64,000 nt of DNA from Lacihabitans sp. CS3-21 (GTDB lineage: Bacteria > Bacteroidota > Bacteroidia > Cytophagales > Spirosomataceae): contig NZ_RJUD01000001.1 of assembly GCF_024343675.1 (NCBI RefSeq), positions 124,001-188,000 on the forward strand, read 5' to 3'. The notes under the pieces were generated by a model. The model had not been told where the DNA came from and searched no databases. It saw nothing but the letters and a program-made list of their open reading frames with translations. The position numbers were made by a program, and so were the translations under genes. Positions within the stretch are counted from its first letter, which is position 1; each line of letters starts with the position of its first letter. This document shows, one piece after another, positions 28,708 through 37,409 of this stretch.

Positions 28708-30456
28708 ATGAAGTACTTTCTCCTGTTCCTATTAGTGTCTTTGGGTACGAATGGTCAAAAATCCAACAACCCCAACGTTATTATTATTTTATCGGATGAC
28801 CAAGGCTGGGGCGATTTAAGTTTAAACGGAAATACTAACTTATCTACTCCCCACATTGATAATTTAGCAAACACAGGCATATTATTTGAGAATTATTATG
28901 TAAACCCAGTTTGTTCTCCCACTCGAGCAGAGCTCCTCACTGGCCGATATCACCCTCGAGGAGGGGTATATAGCACCTCAGAAGGGGGAGAAAGATTAGA
29001 CCTAGATGAGACTACTTTGGCTGACGTTTTTAAAAAAGCAGGTTACAAAACAGCCGCTTACGGAAAATGGCATAGCGGCATGCAACCCCCATATCACCCG
29101 AATTCACGCGGATTTGATGATTTCTATGGATTTTGCTCAGGCCATTGGGGTAACTACTTCAGTCCAATGCTAGAATACAATGGAGAAATAGTAAAGGGAA
29201 ATGGCTTTTTGACCGATGATCTCACTAATAAAGGACTAGAATTTATCGATAAAAACAAAGATACTCCTTTCTTGCTATATCTGCCTTTAAATACCCCACA
29301 TAGCCCTATGCAAGTACCTGAAAAATGGTGGGCAAAATTTGAAAAGAAAAATATAGAAATGAGGTACGGTGGGGAAGAAAAAGAAGATATCCTTTTTACC
29401 AAAGCCGCATTAGCCATGTGTGAAAACATAGATTGGAATGTGGGAAGAATTACTAAAAAATTAGAAGAGCTTCAGCTCGCTTCTAACACTATTATAATCT
29501 TTATGTCCGACAATGGCCCTAATAGTTTTCGATGGAACGGAGGAATGAAGGGCAGAAAAGGTTCTACCGATGAGGGCGGGGTGCGTTCGCCTTTTATTAT
29601 TTCATGGCAAGGGGAAATACCAAAAGGTAAAAAAGTAAGTCAAATAGCAGGAAGTATAGATCTGCTTCCTACTTTGGTTGATTTGGCAGGAATTCAAATG
29701 CCGACACTCAAGGCATTGGATGGCGTTAGTCTTAAACCCCTGATGTCAAACAAAAACATAAAGTGGCAAGATAGACTTATTTTTAGCCATTGGGCTGGAA
29801 AAACAAGTGTAAGGAGCCAAAGATTTAGGTTAGACAGTGATAAAAAACTATTTGATATGGTTAATGATTTGGGTCAATCTAAAGCTGTAAATTATGAATA
29901 TCCAACAGAAGCACAAGCATTAATAAACGCAGTAGCGAATTGGGAGAAAGAGGTTTTGTCTGAGTTGCCCAAAATAGACCATAGGAGTTTTCCGATAGGC
30001 CACCCCAATTATAAATTTACACAAATACCCGCCAGAGATGGAAAAGCCAGCGGTACCATCAAGCGATCTAGTCAACATCCCAATGATTCATTTTTTACCA
30101 ATTGGACTAGCACCGCAGATAGTATTTATTGGGAAGGAGAAGTGTTAATGACTGGAATTTATGAAGTAGAGGTATATTATACGCTACCCTACGGAAATAT
30201 TGGGACTGAACTGGAACTAAGTTATAAGGGGGAAAAACAATCCGGGTTAGTTACAGAAGCAAATAATCCACCATTAAAGGGAATGGAAAATGATCGAGTG
30301 AAAAGAACCGAGTCTTATGTGAAAGATTTCAAACCTTTAAAATTAGGAAACCTTTATTTAAAAAAAGGCTCAGGAACATTAACCCTAAAGGCAACCAAAA
30401 TACAAGGAAATCAATCTATCGACTTTAGTTTATTGACACTGAAGCGAGTAGATTAA
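28708..30456 (+). CDS. Type I sulfatase, exported
   Basis: This 582-residue protein has a short signal peptide (LLFLLVSLGTNGQ). The alkaline-phosphatase-like sulfatase fold has metal-binding ILSDDQGWGD and the formylglycine motif C69-S-P-T-R73. The motif must be matured by an anaerobic sulfatase-maturing enzyme or a formylglycine-generating enzyme, neither of which is encoded in the window. Residues about 440-582 form an extra beta domain that looks like a carbohydrate-binding module (SIYWEGEVLMTGIYEVEVYY). The substrate is probably a sulfated glycan or sulfated sugar, in keeping with the GH2 and phosphoesterase genes just upstream. Confidence 0.92.
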   Translation: MKYFLLFLLVSLGTNGQKSNNPNVIIILSDDQGWGDLSLNGNTNLSTPHIDNLANTGILFENYYVNPVCSPTRAELLTGRYHPRGGVYSTSEGGERLDLDETTLADVFKKAGYKTAAYGKWHSGMQPPYHPNSRGFDDFYGFCSGHWGNYFSPMLEYNGEIVKGNGFLTDDLTNKGLEFIDKNKDTPFLLYLPLNTPHSPMQVPEKWWAKFEKKNIEMRYGGEEKEDILFTKAALAMCENIDWNVGRITKKLEELQLASNTIIIFMSDNGPNSFRWNGGMKGRKGSTDEGGVRSPFIISWQGEIPKGKKVSQIAGSIDLLPTLVDLAGIQMPTLKALDGVSLKPLMSNKNIKWQDRLIFSHWAGKTSVRSQRFRLDSDKKLFDMVNDLGQSKAVNYEYPTEAQALINAVANWEKEVLSELPKIDHRSFPIGHPNYKFTQIPARDGKASGTIKRSSQHPNDSFFTNWTSTADSIYWEGEVLMTGIYEVEVYYTLPYGNIGTELELSYKGEKQSGLVTEANNPPLKGMENDRVKRTESYVKDFKPLKLGNLYLKKGSGTLTLKATKIQGNQSIDFSLLTLKRVD

Positions 30457-30544
30457 TATAAATGTTTATGATCCCAAGCATTTAAATGACGCTTTGCTAG
30501 TAGCCCATTTTGTGCAAACATTCAGCAGATATAAAATTAATTTC

Positions 30545-30622
30545 TGCGGACTGAAAGAAGAAAGTTGTACAACGTCTCATACCCTGCTTTGAAGTTATTT
30601 CTGTCTTTAAATGAAGTCCGCA
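30545..30622. repeat. 78-bp intergenic segment bounded by inverted repeats
   Basis: TGCGGACT (30545-30552) and AGTCCGCA (30615-30622) are perfect inverted copies, and short AATT/AAATT flanks extend the similarity. A T-run follows the right arm. The unit could be a small structured RNA, a terminator or a miniature repeat element. It lies after the sulfatase gene and before the convergent epimerase gene. Confidence 0.4.
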
Positions 30623-30648
30623 ATTTTTTTATTTACGATGATTTTTAA

Positions 30649-30674
30649 AGCCAGACCGACAAGTCAGACTTCAA
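30649..30674. repeat. Dispersed 26-bp repeat, copy C
   Basis: This stretch aligns without gaps to 59495-59520 and 62382-62407, sharing the GTCAGAC core and the AAGTCAGACTT hairpin-like centre. All three copies are intergenic. Confidence 0.45.
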
Positions 30675-30710
30675 AAACGAGCATGCCACAGAATCAAAAA
30701 AATTCAATCT

Positions 30711-31703
30711 TCACCCCCACTTCTTCACCAATCCATCCAAAAGCTTATTGGTTACTGGATTGATAATCATTCTTTTGGGGTCGGCTTCAAACCACGCGAT
30801 GGTTTCTTTGATACCTTCGGCGTATGGAATGGTGGCTACGTAATCGGGTACCAAACGTTTGATTTTAGTGTTGTCAAATATTGCACAATGCGATTTATCG
30901 CCCCAAAGGCCACCTTCTTCCGACTCAAAGCCGTTTTCGTTGGCGTATTCTATGATTTTCTTGGAAGGTACATGCACAATATCGGCCTTGGCTCCTGCCG
31001 CTTCTGCCAGTTGGGTGTATATTTGGTTCCAAGTAAGTACTTCGTCAGAGGTGATGTGATAGGCCTCTCCTATCGCTGCTGGTCTGCCCATCATCCCTAA
31101 GAACGCCTTAGCGAAGTCGCGGGCATGGGTAACTGTCCAAAGTGATGTGCCGTCACCTTGCACCACCACGGGTTGGCCTTTACGCATACGATCCACGGCA
31201 TTGAACTCCGTCCACCCTCCCAATGAAAGCGGAAAGACAGAATAGTATGTATGCGAAGGGCGAATGATGGTCATCGGGAAATTTTGCTCTCTGAAGGCTT
31301 TTACCAGTAAATCTTCACATGTAATTTTATCTCTTGAGTATTGCCAATGCGGGTTTTTGAGTGGTGTAGACTCTGTGATGATGTAGTTTGTAGGTGGTTT
31401 TTCATAACAAGATGCCGAACTGATGAATACATATTGCCGAGTTTTGTTTTTGAAAAGATCGATGTCACGCTGGACCTGCTGAGGTATGTAGGCAATCCAG
31501 TTAACCACCACATCCCATTCGTGGGTTTTCAATACATTTTCGGTTTCTGCAATGTTTTCAATATCGGCCACAAGGTTTTTTACGCCCAGTATCGGCTCTC
31601 TATTTCCACGGTTAAGGTGATAAAGGTCTATGCCATGTGCAACCGCCATTTCACTTAATGGTGTACTGATATTGCCTGTACCGCCTATAAATAATACTTT
31701 CAT
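30711..31703 (-). CDS. NAD-dependent epimerase/dehydratase-like protein
   Basis: This 330-residue protein is an extended short-chain dehydrogenase. Its Rossmann dinucleotide motif GGTGNIS is at residues 7-13, followed by HLNRGNRE and later VFISSASCYEKP. The catalytic Tyr-xxx-Lys may be the YSRDK segment around residues 122-126. Nothing in the N-terminus suggests export, so it is cytoplasmic. Likely substrates are nucleotide sugars or other sugar derivatives. A CAAACTTA sequence at 31724-31731 (TAAGTTTG on the coding strand) could be its -7 promoter element. Confidence 0.85.
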   Translation of the reverse strand: MKVLFIGGTGNISTPLSEMAVAHGIDLYHLNRGNREPILGVKNLVADIENIAETENVLKTHEWDVVVNWIAYIPQQVQRDIDLFKNKTRQYVFISSASCYEKPPTNYIITESTPLKNPHWQYSRDKITCEDLLVKAFREQNFPMTIIRPSHTYYSVFPLSLGGWTEFNAVDRMRKGQPVVVQGDGTSLWTVTHARDFAKAFLGMMGRPAAIGEAYHITSDEVLTWNQIYTQLAEAAGAKADIVHVPSKKIIEYANENGFESEEGGLWGDKSHCAIFDNTKIKRLVPDYVATIPYAEGIKETIAWFEADPKRMIINPVTNKLLDGLVKKWG

Positions 31704-31893
31704 TTTTTGATTCTATATTTTGTCAAACTTAGAAAATAATTGAGAATTTTTCGTGAAAATTAAAAACGCGTTTGTAAAAAAGAGCTAACCGATATCATAA
31801 AAAAAGGCTTTACGACAACGCTCGAAGTGACATTCTTCGGCCAAAATGAATATTTTGGACTTCCTGAATTAGTACAGATTAATAATAAAACCC

Positions 31894-32565
31894 TCAATAT
31901 TCCCTCAGCTCCACTTTCCGGAATTCTACTTCGGAACCTTCAGCTTGTAAGGCTATTTGACCTTTGCTGGCCGTTGCCAAACCTTCGTTTACTAGGTCGC
32001 CGTTTACCCATACGGTTATTTTATTTCCATCGCACCTTACTTTCATCATATTCCACTCCCCTACTGGTTTTTCAGAATTATCCGTGAGGTTTTTTACACG
32101 GCGTTCTTTGCCTTCGGTTACCCCCCAATCTTCTTTTTTTCCTCGACGTGCTTCCATATTTGGTGTAACTACATCCTCACCGATACACCAAAAATCTCCA
32201 GCATTGGTATGCATGAGTTGGCATTCTATAGATTTGGGAAACATTTTGTATAGAATTCTTGGTGTAGAACAAAACACCAAAACGCCGCAATTTCCTGGCT
32301 TTCCAGCAAAACGATACTGCACTTCCAGCTCAAAGTTTTCATAGATTTTGTCGGTGATGATATGGCCCTGAGGTTCAGCGAGACTTACCAATTTACCCTC
32401 TCTGATAATAAATGGATTTTTACCCTTGGGGTTTTCATCCAGTTTGGGTACGTCAATATGCCATCCAGTAAAATCTTTCCCATTGAACAGGTTCACTACC
32501 GGCGGCTTTTGAGCGAAAACAGTGCTCGATAGTATTGAAAATAAAAATGCAAATCTTTTTATCAT
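31894..32565 (-). CDS. DUF1080 (3-keto-disaccharide hydrolase type) protein
   Basis: This 223-residue protein has a signal peptide (FAFLFSILSSTVFAQ). The concanavalin-like DUF1080 fold shows its usual opening NLFNGKDFTGWHI, then ENFELEVQYRFAGKPGNCGVLVF, a C-terminal WNMMKVRCDGNKITVWVNG, and the last strand GQIALQAEGSEVEFRKVEL. Members of this family have been shown in other Bacteroidota to hydrolyse 3-keto-glycosides. Together with ThuA at 16587 and the isomerase at 40171 it suggests a 3-keto-sugar route here. It is followed on the minus strand by the epimerase gene after a 190-bp spacer. Confidence 0.9.
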   Translation of the reverse strand: MIKRFAFLFSILSSTVFAQKPPVVNLFNGKDFTGWHIDVPKLDENPKGKNPFIIREGKLVSLAEPQGHIITDKIYENFELEVQYRFAGKPGNCGVLVFCSTPRILYKMFPKSIECQLMHTNAGDFWCIGEDVVTPNMEARRGKKEDWGVTEGKERRVKNLTDNSEKPVGEWNMMKVRCDGNKITVWVNGDLVNEGLATASKGQIALQAEGSEVEFRKVELREY

Positions 32566-32633
32566 TGAAATTGAGATTGAATTTTAGCCCTAAATTTCAA
32601 TAAATAATGGCATTCTTTTGAGTAAAATCGATT

Positions 32634-33215
32634 TTATTTACTAAAAATCAAGTTCAACTTAATAGGAACCTCCTCGGCTATCAAATCATTCTTTAAAGTC
32701 GAGAAAAAATCTGGAGCCTTGTAGTTTATTCCCCACCATGATCTGTAAAGGGTTAGTTCAGCCGTGGCTTTTGTGCTAGTTTGCATGGGTATCATTTTCA
32801 AGGCAAAAGAAACTTGCTTTATTACGCCTTTGATGGTCAAATTGCCCTGAACGTTGTAATTGTTCGGCACAGTGCTTTTCTCTATTTTGGTAGTAACAAA
32901 ATACGCCTTTGGAAATCTTTTGACAGCAAAAAAATCCTCTGATTTTAAGTGTTCTGCCAACCCATCTTTATCTGGTCTAGCGTCCAATGTTTTGATGGTA
33001 TTCATGTTTATTTCGAAGTACGCAGATAATATTTTTCCCGTTTTATCCATCGTCATATTTCCAGAAGAAAAATGAATAATTCCCTCATGACTATCTGTGG
33101 ACATCCACATTTTTCCTTTCCAATTAATTGTACTTTCTGCTGTGTTTAGCACTAACTTTTGCTGAGAAAATGCTGGCAAAAAAGCTATTAGGAGGAGTAA
33201 TATTGTTTTACTCAT
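32634..33215 (-). CDS. YceI-family protein
   Basis: The protein is 193 residues from the ATG at 33215; a TTG two codons earlier overlaps the upstream stop. It has a signal peptide (LLLLIAFLPAFSQQ). The YceI lipocalin-like barrel is recognised by LNTAESTINWKGKM, HEGIIHFSSGNM, FPKAYFVTTKIE, LTIKGVIKQVSFALKM and YRSWWGINYKAP. The family binds long isoprenoid or fatty chains in the periplasm. It sits two bases after the gene at 33218-33631, so the two are co-transcribed. Confidence 0.9.
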   Translation of the reverse strand: MSKTILLLLIAFLPAFSQQKLVLNTAESTINWKGKMWMSTDSHEGIIHFSSGNMTMDKTGKILSAYFEINMNTIKTLDARPDKDGLAEHLKSEDFFAVKRFPKAYFVTTKIEKSTVPNNYNVQGNLTIKGVIKQVSFALKMIPMQTSTKATAELTLYRSWWGINYKAPDFFSTLKNDLIAEEVPIKLNLIFSK

Positions 33216-33217
33216 AA

Positions 33218-33631
33218 TCAATAAACTAATATCTCGTTGTGCGGAAGTGCAAATTTATTATCTATCGTCATGATGATAATTGAGTCGCCTTTTCGGCATT
33301 TGGCAAGTACTTTCTCTGCCTCAATTTTCTTATATTCTTTGGGCGAAAATAGCATAATCGTTCCCGTATTTGCGTCTTTTATGGCCACACCAAACGCCAA
33401 TTTCTCGGTGATCTCGAACGCCTTTTCACCTTTGCTCACATCACCCAAACTTACCGCACCAGCCGAAATCCATCCTGTAGCTTCTTTCGAAATTTTGGCT
33501 TTGGCCGTTGCAGTATATTCTTCTACAATCATCTGGTCGTTGAGAAATGCTGCTGAGCAACTGTTGTACAAATCTTGGGCAATCACAATGTTGCCAATGA
33601 ATAAAAATGATAATAATAATAGCTTTTTCAT
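33218..33631 (-). CDS. Small exported protein, function unknown
   Basis: The protein is 137 residues from the ATG at 33631, which begins the signal peptide KKLLLLSFLFIGNIVIAQ. The frame is open to 33742, but that extension has no export features and is not favoured. The mature part is a mixed alpha/beta sequence with ATAKAKISKEATGWISAG and a strand GTIMLFSPKEYKK. It has two cysteines, one early (NSC) and one in AKCRKGD. No family was recognised. Its tight spacing to the yceI-like gene suggests a shared envelope role. Confidence 0.7.
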   Translation of the reverse strand: MKKLLLLSFLFIGNIVIAQDLYNSCSAAFLNDQMIVEEYTATAKAKISKEATGWISAGAVSLGDVSKGEKAFEITEKLAFGVAIKDANTGTIMLFSPKEYKKIEAEKVLAKCRKGDSIIIMTIDNKFALPHNEILVY

Positions 33632-33735
33632 AATGTTCTTTGCGTACCGTCGCCACGAATAGTGTTCTAACCAGCGTATTAAGTGAATTTGAAAAAAGGA
33701 TTTAACTTCATTAGATTTTTTAAAATGATCTGCAT

Positions 33736-34425
33736 TTAGCACCCTCCTATGCCCATACTAAACTCAAATCGTTGCTTTACCTTTTCGCCTGTGGCATTTT
33801 GGGCTGGTTTCCAGTTGGGCATGTTTCTAAATACTTCCAGTAGAAAATTATCCATGTTGGTGTCACCAGAGGGTTCTAAAATTTCTGCATCAACCAATTT
33901 GCCATTGGGGTCTATTTTAAATACTACCTTGCCTTTCTGAAACTCTGGTGGTGTGTTTTCGATTATTCTATCAATCAGATTATCTTTCAAATACTTTTTT
34001 AGATTTTCATATCCTCCTTCAAATTCGGCTTGAATGTCTGGTACTACAGTCATTTTCACAACCATTTCATTGTTTTCCTTTCGTTCGGTACCAGAATTGA
34101 TACTTTTATAATGTACATTTATATGAACTTCTGAATCCAAATCCGCTTTGTTCAAAATCGATTTTTGCTCTGTGTTCAAAACTTGATTTTCTCCTTTTGC
34201 TATCTCGGTTTTACCATCCTTTTCAGTTAAAACGTCTACCGAAACATATTCTTTTACCCAGTTTACCGGATATCCAGCTATAATATCACTTAGCAAATTT
34301 GAATGCTCAAGTACATCTTTGGTAACGGTTCTCAAGTATTTTCCACGAACCTCATAAGCCAAATCTTGGGCGAAACCACTTAGAAATGTGGTTGATAACA
34401 AAAGCCCTAATATTAATTTTTTCAT
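33736..34425 (-). CDS. Exported protein with TonB C-terminal-like domain
   Basis: This 229-residue protein has a signal peptide (LILGLLLSTTFLSGFAQ). The last 75 residues fit a TonB C-terminal domain: FQKGKVVFKIDPNGKLVDAEIL, then MDNFLLEVFRNMPNWKPA and a final strand KQRFEFSMGIGG. Unlike true TonB there is no N-terminal membrane anchor or Pro-rich linker, and the domain is in a secreted form. It is probably a periplasmic binding or scaffold protein, not an energy transducer. The gene lies 104 bp upstream of the 33218-33631 gene. Confidence 0.75.
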   Translation of the reverse strand: MKKLILGLLLSTTFLSGFAQDLAYEVRGKYLRTVTKDVLEHSNLLSDIIAGYPVNWVKEYVSVDVLTEKDGKTEIAKGENQVLNTEQKSILNKADLDSEVHINVHYKSINSGTERKENNEMVVKMTVVPDIQAEFEGGYENLKKYLKDNLIDRIIENTPPEFQKGKVVFKIDPNGKLVDAEILEPSGDTNMDNFLLEVFRNMPNWKPAQNATGEKVKQRFEFSMGIGGC

Positions 34426-34454
34426 ATGTCTTTGTTGTAAATTGCTCTAAATAT

Positions 34455-35519
34455 TTAACACCCAACAAGCCTCTCAGCAGGAATGTTCTCCACTAAATCT
34501 CCCTGAACTCTATACAAGCCGCCCGAAAAACCCAGCCAAAGATTTCCTCTTTTGTCTTGCCAGATACTTTGGACATGATTTTTTGTAACGCCCTTAGTTT
34601 CTTTAAACGTTTTAAACGTTTTTCCATCAAAGCGACTTGCTCCACCACCGAGCGTTCCAAACCAAAGTTGATGTTTTTTGTCTTCGTAAATTGTCCATAC
34701 ATTCACACTACTCAAGCCTTCTTTTTCACCATAATTCGTAAACGTTTTTCCATCAAATCGACTTATGCCTCCACCTAACGTGCCTAACCAAACCGTCCCT
34801 TCGTGGTCTTCAAACACACTACTAATATTATTGCTACTCAACCCGCTTTTTTGTGAATAGGTATAAACTGTTTTGCCATCGAATTTCTTCAATCCTCCTC
34901 CATCTGTACCAAACCAAATATTACCCTTTTTGTCTTCTATCATACTCCAAACTACTGTTTGATTAAACCTTGGCACGCCGGGTTTTTCTAGTTTTGGTAA
35001 GTCTATTTTATGAAATTTCTTTCCATCAAATGTATTTACACCAGCTAATGTACCTACCCAAATATTGCCTTTTCTATCTAACAAAATACTCCACAATTCA
35101 TTATTAGAGAGTCCATTCTTTGTGGTGTAATTAGTGAATCGCTTGCCATCATACTTGCTTAGGCCCTCATCTGTTGCAAGCCAAATATTGCCATTTTTGT
35201 CTTCTGTTATTCCATTGATTTGATTTCCTATCAAACCGTCTTTTTTGCTCAAAAACTTCATCTGCATACCATCATACCTACATACGCCGTCGCCATTGGT
35301 TCCAAACCAAAGCACTCCTGCTTTGTCCTCATAAATCTCTCTGATATACGCACTTACTTGTTTTTTTTGAATATTGTCAAAACAAGTATTTTTTAAAGTG
35401 TTTAGGGTAAAAAAACTATATTTGGTGCTGCCCTTGGGGGTTTCTTTCGAATTCTGACCCAAAGTTACTATACTTATTAAAAGCATTAATGTGGTTTTCA
35501 AACACAAATTTCTTTTCAT
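34455..35519 (-). CDS. Reg_prop seven-repeat beta-propeller protein
   Basis: This 354-residue protein has a signal peptide (TTLMLLISIVTLGQ). Seven repeats of the two-component-regulator propeller type follow, of the form IxEDxxGxxWxGTxxGxxxxDG, which would close a single seven-bladed propeller. No kinase, Y_Y_Y or DNA-binding domain is attached. It is therefore a stand-alone sensor-like or ligand-binding propeller, unlike the hybrid two-component systems that usually carry it. It lies 29 bases upstream of the TonB-C-like gene and may share its transcript. Confidence 0.85.
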   Translation of the reverse strand: MKRNLCLKTTLMLLISIVTLGQNSKETPKGSTKYSFFTLNTLKNTCFDNIQKKQVSAYIREIYEDKAGVLWFGTNGDGVCRYDGMQMKFLSKKDGLIGNQINGITEDKNGNIWLATDEGLSKYDGKRFTNYTTKNGLSNNELWSILLDRKGNIWVGTLAGVNTFDGKKFHKIDLPKLEKPGVPRFNQTVVWSMIEDKKGNIWFGTDGGGLKKFDGKTVYTYSQKSGLSSNNISSVFEDHEGTVWLGTLGGGISRFDGKTFTNYGEKEGLSSVNVWTIYEDKKHQLWFGTLGGGASRFDGKTFKTFKETKGVTKNHVQSIWQDKRGNLWLGFSGGLYRVQGDLVENIPAERLVGC

Positions 35520-35681
35520 TCTTTATTAAATTATTTAGATTAAATCTCCACTTATCGCTTTATTTCAACAGTCCAAAACTATTCCGAATAGCCCTAAAAA
35601 ATGTAAATAGAATGTAAATAATTGCAAAACGAATATAAAACATGTGTAATATCAGCGTTTTTTGAAATATCTTGCAACACT

Positions 35682-36512
35682 ATGTTAGGAAAGCGTTTCG
35701 TGTTTCTGTTTCTATTTTTAGGTTTTTCATGTGCCCAGCCGCAGGACGATGAAAAACATAGGATTGTGCTTTTTCGCACCATCGGGCATCGCCTTTTACT
35801 AGCTTCTGGTGATTCCACATCTAGAATATTGCCTATACAAAAAACCAATCCTGGAACTTATCGGATTCGATTTGAGAATAGTTTCGAAATTATGCCAGAC
35901 AGCTTGGCGAATATTACCATTGAAAACCTGAAAAGCACCAATCCTGAAAACGAATATCGGGTGAGTGTATTTACTTGTCAAAAAACCGAAATGGTTTATG
36001 GCTTTGAATGGAGTCCAAAAAGTACCGATGATATAACATGTTTGGGTCGTAAGCTACCTGATAACTGTTATATTGTGGAGATTGAAGTAATTGCGTCTAG
36101 CATAAATCCAAATATTCTTTGGTCTATTGCAGTGCTAATTTTATTGGGTATAATATTTTACATTATTATCAAAAAAGACAAGAAAAAAACTATAATTGAA
36201 GAAGAGCATGGAGTGGATTTTCAAAAGATTGGAGCGTTCAATTACTTTCAACAACCCGGTTTTTTGGTGTTAGAATTGCAAAAGATTGAGCTTTCTGAAA
36301 AAGAAAATAAGCTCTTGAATATACTTCTTAGCAAACCTAACGAAACTGTTGCCAGAGAATATCTTCTAAAAGAAATTTGGGAAAACGACGGGGTGTTTGT
36401 CATCAGCCGAAACCTTGACGTATTGGTATCAAAACTTCGTAAGAAGCTCATTGCTGACCCCACGGTAAAAATCAGCAACAGTCATGGGAAAGGGTATAAA
36501 TTGGAGGTTTGA
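35682..36512 (+). CDS. Membrane-anchored winged-helix regulator (ToxR-like layout)
   Basis: The protein is 276 residues from the ATG at 35682, which opens the signal-like FVFLFLFLGFSCAQ (Cys17 may be a lipobox). An extracytoplasmic beta region covers about 20-140 and one membrane helix 145-163. A cytoplasmic OmpR/PhoB-type winged helix spans about 180-276, with LSEKENKLLNILLSKPNETVAREYLLKEIW broken as shown by positions 204-233 and the wing SHGKGYKLEV. This is the reverse of the ToxR order, with the DNA-binding part at the C-terminus. It probably signals directly from envelope to promoter, with no phosphorylation domain. It is divergent from the Reg_prop gene across a 162-bp spacer. Confidence 0.85.
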   Translation: MLGKRFVFLFLFLGFSCAQPQDDEKHRIVLFRTIGHRLLLASGDSTSRILPIQKTNPGTYRIRFENSFEIMPDSLANITIENLKSTNPENEYRVSVFTCQKTEMVYGFEWSPKSTDDITCLGRKLPDNCYIVEIEVIASSINPNILWSIAVLILLGIIFYIIIKKDKKKTIIEEEHGVDFQKIGAFNYFQQPGFLVLELQKIELSEKENKLLNILLSKPNETVAREYLLKEIWENDGVFVISRNLDVLVSKLRKKLIADPTVKISNSHGKGYKLEV

Positions 36513-36516
36513 ATAA

Positions 36517-36548
36517 AACCAAACATTTAGAATTGTAAATGTTTGGTT
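36517..36548. terminator. Hairpin between convergent genes
   Basis: AACCAAACATTT (36517-36528) and AAATGTTTGGTT (36537-36548) are perfect 12-bp inverted repeats with an eight-base loop. It lies five bases after the regulator stop and 25 bases before the convergent lipoprotein stop. The minus-strand side continues into a T-rich tract. Confidence 0.75.
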
Positions 36549-36572
36549 AATTGACACATAATTAAATTTCTT

Positions 36573-37409
36573 TCACATCTTGGCCTTTGATTCCACCCAC
36601 CACTCGTCTTGCTCCCAGTAATTGTCCCAACCTAAGTGCACATATTTTTCGTTGATTTGTATATCCCGCTCACCATAGCTGAAATCGGCCAAAATGTCGT
36701 TGGCAAACATAAATATATCCTTTCCAAAAATGAATGGTTTCACATTCGGCTTGCCATATTGCTGCCAGTTGCCAGCAGAGGCATATCCAGCACCTTTTGA
36801 GCCGATAGACGGTGAATAAAACCAAAGAAAACGGTCGCCTTTGGCCATATTGGCAAACTCCATTCTAAAGTCTCCACTAAATACGCCGGCGTGACCTAGC
36901 CTTTTGTCTTCTTCAAACTGTAATTTACCTATCAAACTATAGGTGCCTTTGAGAGAGTCGCCGTTTTCGTACTTCCATTCCGATAAATTAATTTTAGGAT
37001 CTGTGAATTTCATCGCTTTTTCTAAAACCAATTTACCCTTGAAAGGTGCTATGTTATCTTTAAAATTACTTTTCCCTTCAAAATTATAAACTAAAGGATC
37101 CAGGCTGTCTTTCCAAACCTTTGAAAAATAAAACTGTATGCGATAATGATCTGTTCCAAAAAACCCATCCACTCGATTGTCATATGCTCCAAGTGAATCA
37201 TGGTTACAAAATATTTTAGATAAATCACTTGTATCCAATAGTTTACGAATATCAATATTAGCAAATTTCACCAAAGTATCTTTTGATCCGGTACTTAAAG
37301 TATCTACGGCTTCTTTATGGGTTTGAAGCACCATTTTCTTCTTGTCAGCACACGAAAGTTGTGTTAAAAAAACAGCGATTACGGCAATCAATAGCAGTTT
37401 AGTCTTCAT
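36573..37409 (-). CDS. Lipoprotein of unknown function
   Basis: This 278-residue protein has a lipobox (LTQLSC, Cys20). The body is rich in aromatic residues and beta strands, with a C-terminal Trp-rich stretch (HLGWDNYWEQDEWWVESKAK). Several strands look like repeated up-and-down sheets (FKGKLVLEKAMKF, GTYSLIGKLQFEE). No family was recognised. It overlaps the membrane-protein gene upstream by four bases, so the two are coupled and likely act together. Confidence 0.75.
   Translation of the reverse strand: MKTKLLLIAVIAVFLTQLSCADKKKMVLQTHKEAVDTLSTGSKDTLVKFANIDIRKLLDTSDLSKIFCNHDSLGAYDNRVDGFFGTDHYRIQFYFSKVWKDSLDPLVYNFEGKSNFKDNIAPFKGKLVLEKAMKFTDPKINLSEWKYENGDSLKGTYSLIGKLQFEEDKRLGHAGVFSGDFRMEFANMAKGDRFLWFYSPSIGSKGAGYASAGNWQQYGKPNVKPFIFGKDIFMFANDILADFSYGERDIQINEKYVHLGWDNYWEQDEWWVESKAKM

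Noticed and set aside
31964-32344. 126-residue open frame on the plus strand across the DUF1080 gene
   Set aside because: It is a shadow of the well-supported DUF1080 gene on the other strand.
33632-33742. Longer N-terminus of the small exported protein at 33218-33631
   Set aside because: The added 37 residues would bury the signal peptide in the middle of the protein.
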